A DNA stretch of 64,000 bases from Lepas anatifera (lineage: Eukaryota > Arthropoda > Thecostraca > Lepadidae), in NCBI GenBank assembly GCA_034440635.1, contig JAOTON010002073.1:1006501-1070500 (forward strand), in the 5' to 3' direction. Shown one piece after another: positions 22,695 to 34,386 of this stretch (position 1 is the first letter of the stretch; the number at the start of each line of letters is the position of its first letter). The notes under the pieces are model-generated. The model ran no database searches. It was not told the origin of the DNA and saw only the letters and a list, made by a program, of their open reading frames with translations. Position numbers and translations under genes: made by a program.

Positions 22695-23710
22695 TTAACC
22701 CGCGCCCCACCGGGGGTCCGGCGCCACCTTCGCCCCACCGGGGGCCATCGATGCCCCCTCTCTAACTCCGAAAATATGGGTGTTAGCGCAAATCTGCAAA
22801 GTGCACTAATTCATTAAGAAATTACTTTGCATGTTTTAGCGATCAGGTCAATTGTTTGACCTCCAGAGGTCAAATTAGGTCAAGATCGGCTATTTTCACT
22901 CAAATATGCAATGCTTAAGCAAACTGGGCATAACTCTTGTGCCATTAGAGCTATTGAGATGTGGTAAAGTACATTGGAGAGGAAAATCTCAGACCTTTTC
23001 CCGCTATGTTGAATGCGATGACCTCCCTCCAGTGGTTTGACCTCAAGAGGTCACCTCGTGACCTAAGATGACCTGAGGTCACGAAGGGTCAGAAAATGAC
23101 CTTGCCTTATATCAAACAAAAGCTAGTGACAGGACATACACGGTAGTGTTTGATTCAGCGCTCTAGCTTATATAGGTCAAAAGTTATTGTTAAAATACTG
23201 TTTTTGACCCCTGGTGACCTTGGATGACCTTGGAGAGGTCAAAGGGCAAATATGGCCCCTGGAATCCGTGAAAGTGTGTCCAAGAACGCTTCTCTGACGA
23301 AGCCGAGTATTTTCAATTGTTTTTGTGACTTTTAGATCATAAGACAGCTTTTCCCCATGCTTTGTCAATGGGAGAGGTCACCTCGTGACATGACCTCAGG
23401 TCACGAAATCGAAAAATCCCGGATATACACCTTGTAGACCCTGGAGGGGTCATACAGTGTAGGAAGTTTCAAATCAATCGACTTCGAAATGTAGCTCTTA
23501 CAGAGCTCTAAAGTTGAAGTGAGGTGACCTTGGTTGACCTCGCCTGGTGACCTGACCTTGGGTGACCTGGGGTAAAAAATTTCAGGGATGGTGGGAAAAT
23601 GATGCAGTAAGAGGTAGAGCCCTCAACCGCGGTGCTGCGCCTCGTCGTTTTTCTGCTATCCCGGAAAAATCTAAGGGGGGCATCGATGCCCCCGGTGGGG
23701 CGAGGGTTAA
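22695..23710 (+). mobile_element. TTAA element, family A, copy 2
   Basis: This is a near full-length copy: TTAACCCGCGCCCCACCGGG at the left, GGTGGGGCGAGGGTTAA at the right. It is the best uninterrupted reference for judging the insertion in copy 3. The interior has dense half-sites (for example GACCTTGGATGACCTTGGAG, TGACCTCAGGTCACG) and no open frame of note. Confidence 0.85.
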
Positions 23711-24028
23711 GACACTGCGCATGCAAAACACTTTCACCCCTCTCCCGTAGAAATATCGTTTTCCAACATATTTCAAAGGTAAGTCTCGGAGTTAAAGGAT
23801 CAATCCACTCCCGATCCAACATTTTTTCCCGCTTTGGGCCCCCGAGCTATTCAGCGAACACTCTCCCCACCTTGTTCCTTCCAGAGGATACAAGTAGCCC
23901 CCCCCTCCCGATTCCACTACGTCATCAGAACAGAGTGTCCCTCTTATTCGCCATTCATTCATCCCACAGTACCCCCACACACAATCCTGAATCCGCCTAA
24001 GGCGTTTCTATTTGTAATGTTCATATTG
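23711..24028. other. anonymous, with one MITE-like end
   Basis: AATCCTGAATCCGCCTAAGG near 23982 resembles the right end of a GGCGGATCC MITE. No gene is supported. Confidence 0.3.
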
Positions 24029-24118
24029 CATAGAACAGCTTCAGTCATTAGGCTACAGTAGGGACTTTTCAAGCATAGAACAGCTTCAGTCATTAGGCTA
24101 CAGTAAGGACTTTTCAAG
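24029..24118 (+). repeat. 45-bp tandem duplication
   Basis: A 45-bp unit beginning CATAGAACAGCTTCAGTC occurs twice in a row (24029-24073 and 24074-24118) with a single G/A difference, so the duplication is recent. Confidence 0.9.
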
Positions 24119-24179
24119 TGCAAGAGTGGATTTAACCGGCTACGCATGCACCTTGTCTATAACGGACATACTGGGCGCA

Positions 24180-24620
24180 CACAGAAAGTTTACTAAAGCG
24201 ACACTCACCGAAGATGAAGCGGAGATGAAGCCACGTCACCACCAAGCACGTTTTTAAGCATAGTCAACAGACCGTCATTAAAACCACAACCACTCATACA
24301 AATATTCCACAAAATCTCACCACTGCCACCGCCTTGAAGCTGCCAACAAATAAGCAGACGCCCTTCACTCGTTTCACACGTCAATCACGCTCCCTCCTTC
24401 CCCAACACTGAGGAGAAGTCAAGGACAAGCCTGTTGTCAAGCTGCTTGCCATGCAGCCAATCAGAACGCCGCAGGGTTACCAATGCCCTGCGGCAGTTTC
24501 TGTCGCCCGCGGGTGCGCCGACAGGCCGCTCGGCGGCCGCGCCTGATCAGCTGACCCGCGGCGTCTTCTATCGAGACCGGCAAAGACAGATGTTGGGAGC
24601 GGGATTTTCAGCGGATTTGT
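24180..24620 (-). promoter_or_regulatory. CpG-rich patch with a - strand splice donor
   Basis: The segment 24470-24560 is very CpG-rich. On the - strand, CATCTTCG|GTGAGTGTCG near 24208 is a strong splice donor. Together they could be a promoter and untranslated first exon of a - strand gene whose body lies outside what I can identify. No start codon or product is supported. Confidence 0.2.
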
Positions 24621-24855
24621 CATAAATACGGAAATACATTGTGTGCGGCAGTAGGATGACCGACCCAGACAATTGCACCGTAGCTTCTGGAATAAGTATT
24701 CATGCCTGAAACTCACAACTTGTGAGTCTACTCAGCATTACAGAAAAAAGGTTTTCACAAGTATTTAAGCTCTTTTGTCAATTAAACGAAGTAGGCCAGT
24801 TTAAAAAATCATTCGAAAATAGAACGCATGACATGGTCACTTCCGAGTCGCTCAC

Positions 24856-25779
24856 TTAACACGCGCACTGGAGGGGGGCCTCGGAGGCCCCCCACCTGTT
24901 TTTCCGAGGTGGCCGGAGAACCGCTTGTGGCCGAAAAACGAAACGTAGCCACATTTAACAGAATTTAATAGCGCGTCGATTGGTGAAGACTTTTTGAAAA
25001 TCGGCCGAAAATTTTTGACTTATAGGCTTTCAAAGTCAGACCTGCATTTTGAGATCGCCGTAAACGAGCGGTCGGACCAGTTAGCTTGCGTTGAAGACCG
25101 AGTGGTGACGTCATAACTTCATATAAGCGGGACTATATGTCAAGGTCACTTCACATGAAAGTCAAGGTCAAGGTCAAAGGTCACAGGTCAAGGTCATATC
25201 TGCACTTTCAAGGTCACTGACCACTGTGCGTCCGGCCAAATGACGTTATCCCGTCTGACATATATTATGATATGACGTCATCGGTAGGGTACCCCAATAC
25301 AAAGGTCAAGGTCAAAGGTCAAGGTCAAAGGTCATTGGGAAAGGTCAATCCTCATTTCCCGCCAAAGAGTGGCTACAGTGTTAGTCAAAGTGTAAATAAT
25401 AAGTAGTATACCATATGGTGACCTTAAAGGTCAATGACCTTGAATGACCTTGACCCAAAAGTTGTGGGGAAGCCTTTTTGAGACCTTTTCTCTATGAACC
25501 TTGTCCGCCTTTAGCTTATTCCCGCCATTTTCTTGCATAATCACAGCATTTACCAATCGATCCCAGCATGGCCAATATTTGACCTTTACGACCTCGTTTG
25601 ACCTTGAAGATATTGACCTAGGTCAATGAAAATTGGTCATCATGTAGATCACCATAGCCCCCACCCACCTACCAAGTGGCGTTTTTCTAACTCTCTTAGT
25701 TTCCCAGATCTTAGGGGGGCCTACCAGGCCCCCCTCCAGTGCGCGTTAGTGCCAGACCCCCCTCCAATGCGGGTGTTAA
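24856..25779 (+). mobile_element. TTAA element, family C, copy 1, very half-site-rich
   Basis: It begins TTAACACGCGCACTGGAG and ends in two stacked right termini, CCCCCCTCCAGTGCGCGTTAG and CCCTCCAATGCGGGTGTTAA. Counting by eye I find about 20 AGGTCA/TGACCT half-sites, including runs near 25161-25200 and 25301-25350 in which they are directly repeated with 0- or 1-bp spacing. A TGACGTCA lies near 25107. The final TTAA is also the first TTAA of the next element. Confidence 0.8.
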
Positions 25780-26460
25780 CACGCGCGCTCTGCTGGGGTC
25801 CCTGGCATGACGCGCCCACCGCGGAGGGCGTACTTCGCCACCTCCCCCTGCGTATCTCATTTCCCAGGAAAGCTAAAGAAAAATTACGAACGGTGTTCGA
25901 AAGCTGTCGTCGAGAGAAGCAAAATTATGAAAAGTAGTTTTATGTCAGGTCAATATTGAGGTCAGCACAGGTCAAAGAAGGTTCCATGGACTTACAACAG
26001 GGCAGTGTACGTTTCCCCTCTATGTTTTTACTCAGCAACGCTAGAGCAAATACGTATGCATCATTGCATTCCTCTCATTGTGGCAAATCGAATGATGTAT
26101 AATATGGCCTTGCTGGGTCGAATGGTGAAAATGACCAGGCATCGAGTTAGGTCAGGGTCACATGGTGACCTGGTATGGTCATGTTGCACATCAATCGCCT
26201 CCCCGTGACAATATAAGCACAATGCAAGCAAAATGGGAGCTTTGTCTCAATTCAGTGAGAAGTTATTGGCAAGACAATTACTTTATGCTCCTGTGACCTG
26301 ACTTGACCTTTGAGAGACCAGATGGTCAAAAACTCAACTTTAAGGTCAAGATCGTGGTAAGAGTAGACGATTTTCTGGATTTTTCAGCGTCATGTATCCA
26401 GTATTTACTGAAATCGAGCCCTTTCTATTTCGCAGTGTTGTGGGAATGACCTAGGACCCT
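25776..26460 (+). mobile_element. TTAA element, family F, copy 1 (3'-truncated)
   Basis: It starts TTAACACGCGCGCTCTGC with GCTGGGGTCCCTGGCATGAC, as in copy 2 at 51288, and aligns with it to about 26455 (GAAATCGAGCCCTTTCTATTT). The right half seen in copy 2 is missing. Confidence 0.7.
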
Positions 26461-27763
26461 AAAAAGATGGCAAAACAGAAGACAGTAAAAGAGCTAAAAG
26501 GCTTTAAACCCAAAAAAATAAAAATAAAAACAAGATGAAGTCAGCCTAAGAAGCCAAAGTCCAGAAACTAAAATGTATAAGCCCTAAAAAGCCCAAAAAA
26601 GGCTAAGTCAAGGAAGAGACAAAGAAAAGAACGTGGGATGAGATAAACGCTTTTGATATGAGGATGATCGCTATGAGGGATGAGGATGAGGATAAACCGA
26701 TAATCGCTCATAATCTAAAGTAGGTAATTGAAAGCGGCAAGGAGTAGCTATATTGATATTTCCACACCACCTTTTCGTCATAAGAAAGGCCTTGAATGTA
26801 AAAGTCATTGGTGGCATTGATTTTTAAATACAATTTGAGTTTTAGGCGAACAGCTTCAGGTACGCGTGATAGCATTTCTTAACATCTCGCACCGGATACA
26901 GTATGACGACCCAACCACATATTTTTTACCCGAGCAATTTCATCTAAAAACTACGTGCTACAAAAAATGCACGAACATACGTGTCAAAAACTACTACGAC
27001 ATACAGTCTGCAGCAAATATATGGATATAAGTTCCTCCACGGCTTATGTTATTAATGCACGGCACATTGGTTCTGTTCACTGAGGGGTCTGGGCAAAAAA
27101 CACGTGTTCTTGAGAGAACATTCAAGCAGATATTTTGTCGCAGCAAATATATGTATATGTGAGTAAAAGGAAATTTAGCGATGGATGTGTGCTGGTGTGG
27201 TGAGTATTTATGAGTGGTGGTCCGGTCCTAAGTGGTATAAGTGTAGGTGTAGGGTACTGGCAATCTTCATGACTAGCACGCAAAACGGCACTTCGAACTC
27301 TTAAATCTCTGCCACCAGATAGTATCCACCATCTTGACCCTCTGCATCTGTATAATGTGCTTTAGAGGCCAGCCAGCTATCATAGTTCAGTGGTGTATCA
27401 AGGTCTCCATGGTGATGCTTTCCAGCCCTGTATAACATTCAGCAGCACAGTGAAAAACACACAAACACACCATGATTGCTGCGTAACAATTTCCATCACA
27501 ACAAACCCTTCCTAGCTCCTGTAGCGGTCAATCTCATTATTTTGTCGTCCTCCGCGCAGCCTCGAGTTACATGCCAAAACCGCCCAGAAAACGAAACATT
27601 ATCATACTAGAAAGTGGTCAAGCAAACCTTATTTCAACCTGTCCCCAATGACATTTCTTGAAAAAAGGCCTCACTCCGCTTCTTCATATGGGAAAAGGAT
27701 CAATTAAATATTATCAGCCAAAAACAGTGCTATTGTGAGACTGTATACGGTGAAAGCAAAACA
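26461..27763. other. nothing recognised
   Basis: An A-rich stretch (26480-26600) is followed by anonymous DNA. No coding exon, RNA gene or repeat boundary is supported. Confidence 0.4.
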
Positions 27764-28204
27764 CATGGCGGTTCCAGGGAGGGCAAGGAGGGGGGAGGGG
27801 CTTGCTCCCCGATCGACCTTCGGCGCCCCCTGAAATGGTCACAGCGCCCCATTGAATGGTTGATTATGACGACCCTTATGTCATTTCCCACCCACTGCCC
27901 CCAAATGCGAGCATCAGATCTAGGATTTGGCTCCCATCTGATAATTTATTTTCCGTTTGAAAGGAGTGAAAGGAGCACCCGCTTGGTCCGAATGGCGCAC
28001 TCTCTACCCATAGGCGTAGGAAGGGGTGGGCCAGGGGGCCATGGCCCACCCAATATTCATGATTCTTAACCATTAACCCTATGGCGTTGACTGGAAAGAA
28101 ATGACTTCAAAATGCCCGCTGCCCCCCAATATTCTGGAAATTCCTACGCCTATACCTCTACCATGTGTCTCCATTCCCCCATCAGCAATCCTCGATCCGC
28201 CTAT
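27764..28204. mobile_element. CATAGGCGG-type hAT MITE with a nested MITE
   Basis: The left end CATGGCGGTTCCAGGG and right end CAATCCTCGATCCGCCTAT bracket a C-rich body (GCGCCCCCTGAAATGG, AGATCTAGGATTTGGC) that matches the elements at 36865 and 37588. A second MITE sits inside at 28009-28154. No clear outer target duplication remains. Confidence 0.65.
28009..28154. mobile_element. nested hAT MITE, CATAGGCGTAGGAA ends
   Basis: The inverted ends are CATAGGCGTAGGAA and TTCCTACGCCTATA. Flanks TCTCTACC (28001-28008) and CCTCTACC (28155-28162) match at 7 of 8 positions. It inserted into the MITE at 27764, so it is the younger. Its interior matches 16640-16720. Confidence 0.75.
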
Positions 28205-28547
28205 ACCAAAGCAACGTAAAATAATTACTGAAAATGGTTTCAACACTGAGAAGTAATAGCATCGAAAACAACTTTCTTCGGACTGCTTACCATCTAGAAA
28301 ACAAAACTGAAGAACGAGTAGTAAGTAGGCAGGTACCACTACTGAAGCAAAACAGAGAATCTCTCCTCGCAGCGCTTGTTGGCAAGAGAGTGCCGCAAAC
28401 GGGAAGGGATCAGCAGATGCAGGATGTGCCACTGAATATCCATCCCCCGTCTGTCTTCTTCATCTTCCGGCAGAAACCTGTGCTGTAACCTGAGTACGGA
28501 CCGCGCCAGTTAGTGCAGCCCAGCAAAGCTGACGCTGAACTACACCA
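28205..28547. other. nothing recognised
   Basis: An 84-codon + strand frame at 28234-28488 and a 117-codon - strand frame overlap it; neither has recognisable content. Confidence 0.3.
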
Positions 28548-28672
28548 ACTGGTATACACACTGACTCTGGTACACACGCTGGATCGGGTGCACACGCTGG
28601 CTCAGGTGCACACGCTGGATCTGGTGCACACGCTGCTCTGGTCTACACGCTGGCTCTGGTACACGTGCTGGC
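28548..28672 (+). repeat. 18-bp tandem repeat
   Basis: About seven copies of an 18-bp unit close to GTGCACACGCTGGATCTG. On the + strand the unit reads as a six-residue VHTLDL-type repeat inside a 99-codon frame (28513-28812), but the frame degenerates after the array and I do not call it a gene. Confidence 0.65.
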
Positions 28673-31190
28673 CCGTTGAATCACGTGGAGCCGCCACCCG
28701 ATCACGTGTCACGAGCCGCCACCCGAAGTCCTACACTCCGAGCCCGTCCAAGGTGATGTCAAGTCTTCAGTCACAGAGAACAGCAACGAGTTCAGATATG
28801 AGGTGTGAATAGCGATACGGGCTCAGGACCATAATGGAGGTAAGAACACGTGCGTGCAAGTGAACGGCTGTTGGTCGCCGCAGTTGACTGCACCTCACTG
28901 GCCGGTGATGCTGGTGGCGTTGATGACGCCGCACCTGCCGAAGGCGCTCGGCGATGTATGTACTGCGCAGAGGTGCGGCGCGCGGCATTATCTACCCTAG
29001 CAGCGACGTGGCTGGCAGTCGCACCTGAATGTGAATGTGCAGTCAAGATCAGAGCTATTGCACTGGCGGATCCAGGATTTCCGATCAGCAGGGAAGGGGG
29101 CACATGGTCGGAAACGGGCGCCGTCCGGACCAGGGAGCGCCAAAACCTATCAGGTGGGTGACATATCCTAAACTAGTATCCCGTGAAGGAATGCAAAGCG
29201 ACATTTCAACGGGAACCACACTGATATAAAAAATGACACTTTTTCACCATTTGGTGACGCCGTCAGAAAGTTCCCACCGAAGGGGAGTTCGGCCAACCCC
29301 GCCAAGCAGCGTCACTACCCCACAATCCGGTGTCAATACAGGGTCAGACACCGTATTTGAGAGTTTTTGTAGGATTGGGAGAAGAGATGACTCCAATCGA
29401 AAGGAGTCACTGCACCCATCTGACTCCTTACCTGACCACCATTTCAAGGGTACCTGACACTGCTTTACGGTGTATTTCTTGCAAATTACTATAAATCAGG
29501 GTGTCAATACACCTGTATTGATGCCGTCTTATGGTGTTAGTATAGGTTAACTCCTCACTTGTGACCCCGTATCTTAGCGTCCTTTTTCTTGCGACCCCTT
29601 TCTCCAACCCGGCGGTCGTAAAAAGTAATGGTGGATGAGCATTTCTGTATTTGTATTAGTTCACGAGTTTAACACATAATCACCTAACATGTTCACAACC
29701 ATGGCACGCATTCTATCAGCAATAATTTTACACATGGATGCCGAAATGCTGCACCCATATCAAAGGTTTCAGAGTTATTATGCAGCCACCACATTCGGAT
29801 ATAAGCACGTGGGCTCTGTCTTGGTAAACCTTTGCATTATCATGATACACACGAAGTGACAAAAGGCACAGCGCTCTTACTAGCTTCTACATTATTTTCG
29901 ACACTATAGGGTCGAGAGACTTTTAAGTCTCTCAAACAATTGACTTAGAATACTCCCGCACATAGTCGCTGAATTATCTGATGCCTTTTCAACACCTACG
30001 ATAGAAGATACGCACAATGTTGAGTGGAATATCTTGCTCATGATTTGAAAAATGTTTGGCAAAGACAGCATCTTCAGGTTATTTACACAGATATGTAAGA
30101 CAAAAACATCGTGCTGGTTTTCAACGTTAAATATTACCAACAGGCTCAGTCTACGCCCTGGGAGAAATGGAATTGGTTATATCAAATTCTGGAAATGCAT
30201 CGTAAATGTTCGCATGTGGGGCTCGTATAGAACATGGTAAATAATGACCCAAGGTTCTGAAGAGAAATGGATGTCAAATGCACCGTAAAGGGTCAAAGGG
30301 CGTGGATAATTATAGGGAATAGAAGCTGTGAGTTTTCAACGTATGACTGCAGCCAAAACCAATAGCCGATTGCTGCAGCCTTAACCTGTTTTCGGCCGTA
30401 ACTTTTTTCGATTTAGATTATCGTGAAATCAATAGAGAATGATCCCTATAACCGACCTGACCTTATACACCGATCCGTTTGGTTATTTATGTCACGGGGG
30501 CACCAGGAAGCCGGGTAACATATTTGATACCCTGGCCGCGAGAGGGGTACGCCTTGTCAAAAATCAGGGCAATATACTTCATGTGCGTTCAAATCTTCCC
30601 AGAACTTTTTGAATTATCCCTCATCACTTAACACATTCCCTGGGGTTAATGCATTTGGGTCATGCTTTATCTTAGATTACTTTTTTCGTTCAATTGATCT
30701 TATCATTCACTACACTCACATTCTAGTCACTTGATCTTAGCCTTCATCTCGACGGTGACGCGTAATTATTGATGCTGAATGTCATAGTTTCGAGGCTCAT
30801 CTCCTCGGTTCATCTCTCAAAGTGCAGTCTTGATTTGGGAAAGTCATGAGAATGGAACCGTCGTTTTTTGAAAGAGCTATGTATGAACATGCACATACTT
30901 TTCCCAAAACGCATGGAGGTCCTTGTATATACCCCAGTGGGTCCCTCCACTGCCGTCCGGGTCACACCCATGGAAGTAAGATACACACCAGGCCACCTGA
31001 AGCAGGGTTGCCAGATGAAAAATGGGATTTTTCGCCAAATTTAATTCACCATTTCGCCAAAGCTCGCCAAAACCAGATATCAATTCGCTACGATATCGCC
31101 AATTATGAAATCTTACGATCCTAAGCCGGAATATCAGAATCTGAGAAAAACACCTCGTGCACTTAGTACCGGAATTCCGCACGAGTTATT
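28673..31190. other. nothing recognised; scattered repeat ends
   Basis: A CACTGGCGGATCCAGGATTTCC end occurs near 29060 without a partner. GC-rich frames at 28790-29160 on both strands are mutual shadows. The remainder, including a GTTGCCAGATGAAAAATGGG segment near 31006, is anonymous. Confidence 0.35.
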
Positions 31191-32527
31191 TTAACCCGCG
31201 CCCCACTCGGGGTCCGGCGCCACCTTCGCCCCAACGGGGGCCATCGATGGGCCCCTCTAACTCCGAAAAATATGGGGGTTAGCGAAAATCTGCGAAGTGC
31301 ATATGAAAGCTTGCGTGAATTCAGTAATAAATTTATTCGCATTTTTAAGCGCTCAGGCCAATGGTTTGACCTCCAGAGGTCAAGTTAGGTCAAGATAGGC
31401 TATTTTCACTCAAATATGCAATGATTAAGCAAACTGGGCATAACTATTATGCAATTAGATCTATTGAGATCTGGTGAAGTACATTTGATAGGAAATTGGC
31501 AGACCTTTTTCGCCTAGTGGAACTTTATGACCTCCGGCCAGTGGTTTGACCTCCAGAGGTTACCTCGTGACCTAATATTACCTGAGGTCACAAAAGGTCA
31601 GAAAATGACCTTACCGTATATCAAATGAAAGCCAGTGACGAGACATACACGATGGTGTTTGATTCAGCGCTCTATCTTTTTTAAAATATTTTTGCGTTTC
31701 CTTCCTAGGAACATTTTGTGTTAGTAGCTTAGTCTCATTCATATAGCGCACTCACACTATGTACAGAGCGGAAGTTTCCATTTGCCGGCACCCTAACGGG
31801 ACAGCGGTACCGCACTCGGCGGGCCATAGGCTGTTCCGGTCTCCCCAAGCCGCAGCGCCCGACACAGGCCAAGCCCTCACATGAGGGCCGCGGGTGGGAG
31901 ACCAGACCGGTGGATCACTTTAAAGGCCGATCAGGCCCGTGCACCCACAAACAGGGACGCCGGCGGATATCAGCGCTCTAGCTTATTTGGGTCAAAAGGT
32001 ATTGTAAAAATACTGTTTTTGACCCCTGGTGACCTTGGATGACATTGAAGAGCTCAAAGGGCAAATATAGCCCGTAGGAAGCGTAAAAGGTTGTCGAAGA
32101 ACGCTTTTCTGAGCACGTTGTGCATTTCTAATCATTTTTTGTGACTTTTAGAACATAAGACAACTTTTCCCCATGCTTTTTCAATGGGAGAGTTTAACTC
32201 GTGACCTGACCTCAGGTCACGAAATCGAAAAAATCTCGGATATACATCGTGTAGACCCTGGAGGGGTCATGAAGTGTAGGAAGTTTCAAATTGATCTAAT
32301 AAGAAATGTAGCTCTTATAGAGCTCAGAAGTTGAAGTGAGGTGACCTTGGTTGACCTCATCTGGTGACCTGACCTTGGGCGACCTGGGGTAAAAAATTTT
32401 AGGGATGGTGGGAAAATGATAGGGTGAGAGATAGAGCCCTGAACTGCGGCGCTGCGCCTCGTCGTTTTTCTGCTATCTCGAAAAAAACTTTAGGGGGCAT
32501 CGATGGCCCCGGTGGGGCGAGGGTTAA
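31191..32527 (+). mobile_element. TTAA element, family A, copy 3, interrupted
   Basis: TTAACCCGCGCCCCACTCGG at the left and GGTGGGGCGAGGGTTAA at the right. Without its insertion it would be about 1,030 bp, like copies 1, 2 and 4. It carries the family's half-site pattern. A 291-bp foreign segment flanked by a 15-bp duplication of element sequence lies at 31679-31969. Confidence 0.85.
31679..31969 (-). mobile_element. retroposed insert with 15-bp target duplication
   Basis: The element A sequence TCAGCGCTCTAKCTT occurs on both sides (31664-31678 and 31970-31984, one mismatch) but only once in copy 2, so this is an insertion. Next to the left flank is TTTTTTAAAATATTTTTG, which is an A-rich 3' tail when read on the - strand. 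The other end, on the - strand, is GC-rich (ATCCGCCGGCGTCCCTG). These are marks of retroposition by a LINE machinery. The GC-rich body could be a SINE head or a truncated LINE end; I do not recognise its source. Confidence 0.7.
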
Positions 32528-33029
32528 CTGAGGTAGCCAGAATATGTATAGAGCACATCATAAGCCTTGGTATTCATTATTGAATTTTTCCTAGAGCGCA
32601 CCACTGCACTGGCACTGGCGGAAAAATAGGAATCGAAAAAGCTAATCCCCACCCCATTTCAACCCATCCAACGCAGCCACAACCGACTTTGCCGCCAAGC
32701 GGTCTTGAGGACCATTGGGGGAAGGGACTCAGATACGGAGGGGGCCGAAAAACGCTCCCCAACGGGGTGCGTCATGGCAGGGATCCCAGCGGAGCGCATG
32801 TAAATTAGTAGAAATCCTGGCTTAGGGGACTGTGCTCTGAGATCAGGGAAACATGCCTTCTTATCATCTCTCCCCAGAATACACCAGTATTATAAGCAAT
32901 TTATATAACCAGGGGTGCCTGGGCATCACAAGGCGTTTTAGCGATGCCTCATTTCTTGTCAGCTCCATTTTACAAGGGGAGTTTCCATTTTTATTCCCCA
33001 TCTATTCAAGACCAGCTTGAGGCCCCCAA
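32528..33029. other. anonymous; one short dispersed repeat
   Basis: ATTAGTAGAAATCCTGGC and the following AGGGGACTGTGCTCTGA (about 32806-32842) recur in reverse orientation at about 50810-50850. No gene seen. Confidence 0.4.
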
Positions 33030-34386
33030 GTGTGGATCAGAGCCCTCCAGAGCAGCTTTCCACATCCCTCTAGTTGTGCCTCCAGGGACTAGACTAGCTC
33101 AGTGACCCCGCTCCGAGATGATGGGAGTTGGCATTGTGTTCTTATTCTCTGTCTATTCAAGACCATCTCATGGGCCCCTGATGTAGATCAGGCCCCCCAG
33201 AGCAGCTCATGCTTCACCCAGGGACTAGACTAGCTCAGTGGCCTCAGAGATGGGGTTACCAGACTAGCTCAATGGGCCCCAGATAGGTGCCAAAGGGCCT
33301 TAAACCAGTTCAAGGAGCCCCAGAACAGTTTAAGGCGCCAGATCACCTCAGGGGCCTCAGGCCAACTTAAGGGGCTCCCACAAGCTCAGCGCCCAGACCA
33401 GCTCAGGGTACCCCCAGAATTCAGATCCGCTCTTGGGCCTCAGATCAGCTCTTGGGGCGTCAAGTCAGGTCAGGGGGCAAGATCAAGTCAGGGGCACCAA
33501 GTTAGCTCAGGGGCCTCTTACCAGCTCGAGGCCCAATCAGTTCAGGAGCCCCAGAGCTGTTCAGGGGACACTAGATTGGCCCATCGGGCACCAGATCAGC
33601 TTCGGGGACAACAAATCAGATCAGTGGTCCCCGACCAGCTTGGGGCCCAGATCAGCTCGGGGGTACCAGATCAAGTCAAAAGGTATTTAATCAGCTCAGG
33701 AGTGCTATACCATCCCAGGGGCTCTCATCAGCCTCTGTGGACCCACCTCAGCTCAGGGCCACAGAGCTCCTAAGGAAATTGCTTAATCAACTCAGGAGGC
33801 CCGGATCAGCTTAAATGGTACCAAATAGGCTCAGAGTGCACCAAACTAGCTCAGCAGGTACCAGACTAGGTCAGGGAGCGTGGAATGGGCTCAGGAGGCC
33901 CAATGATGGCTTAGGAGGCACCAGATGGACTCAGGGGGCATTAGTTTAGCTCAGGGGCACCAGATCAATCAGCCCTGGGTCAGATCAGTTCCTAGCCCAC
34001 AGACCAGAGCAGGGGCATAGATTAGCTCAGGGAACATAAGATCAACTCAGAGTGCACCAGACCAGCTCGGGGGTACCAGATCATTTAAGGAGACATCAAT
34101 AACCAGCTCAAGGGATATCTGATCAGCTCAAGAGGCACCATATTGGCTCAGGAGACAGAAGATCAACTCCGGGAGGCATGAGATCAGGCCATGGATCAGC
34201 TCAAGGGGCACTAAAACAGCTAATAGGGCACCAGGCAAGCTTGTAGGCATCATACTAACTCAAAGAGCATTAGATAGATTCAAGGGCCCCAATAATTTTC
34301 TGAGGGGCACCAGATTGGCTCAGGAAGAACCAGCTTAGCTTAGAGGGCACGTAATCAGCTCAAGGGGCACCAGATTAGCTCCACCC
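33030..34386 (+). repeat. degenerate tandem array, GGGCACCAGATCAGCTCA units
   Basis: For about 1.35 kb the sequence consists of irregular units of roughly 20-35 bp based on GGGCACCAGATCAGCTCA, for example CACCAGATCAGCTTCGGGG, GTACCAGATCATTTAAGGAG and GGCACCAGATTGGCTCAGG. Units vary in length and sequence, so the array is old. Short frames inside it are by-products. Confidence 0.8.

Noticed and set aside
24856..25779. CRISPR-like array suggested by regularly recurring AGGTCA
   Set aside because: The repeats are 6 bp without constant spacers, in a clearly eukaryotic genome; they are nuclear-receptor-type half-sites in a transposon.
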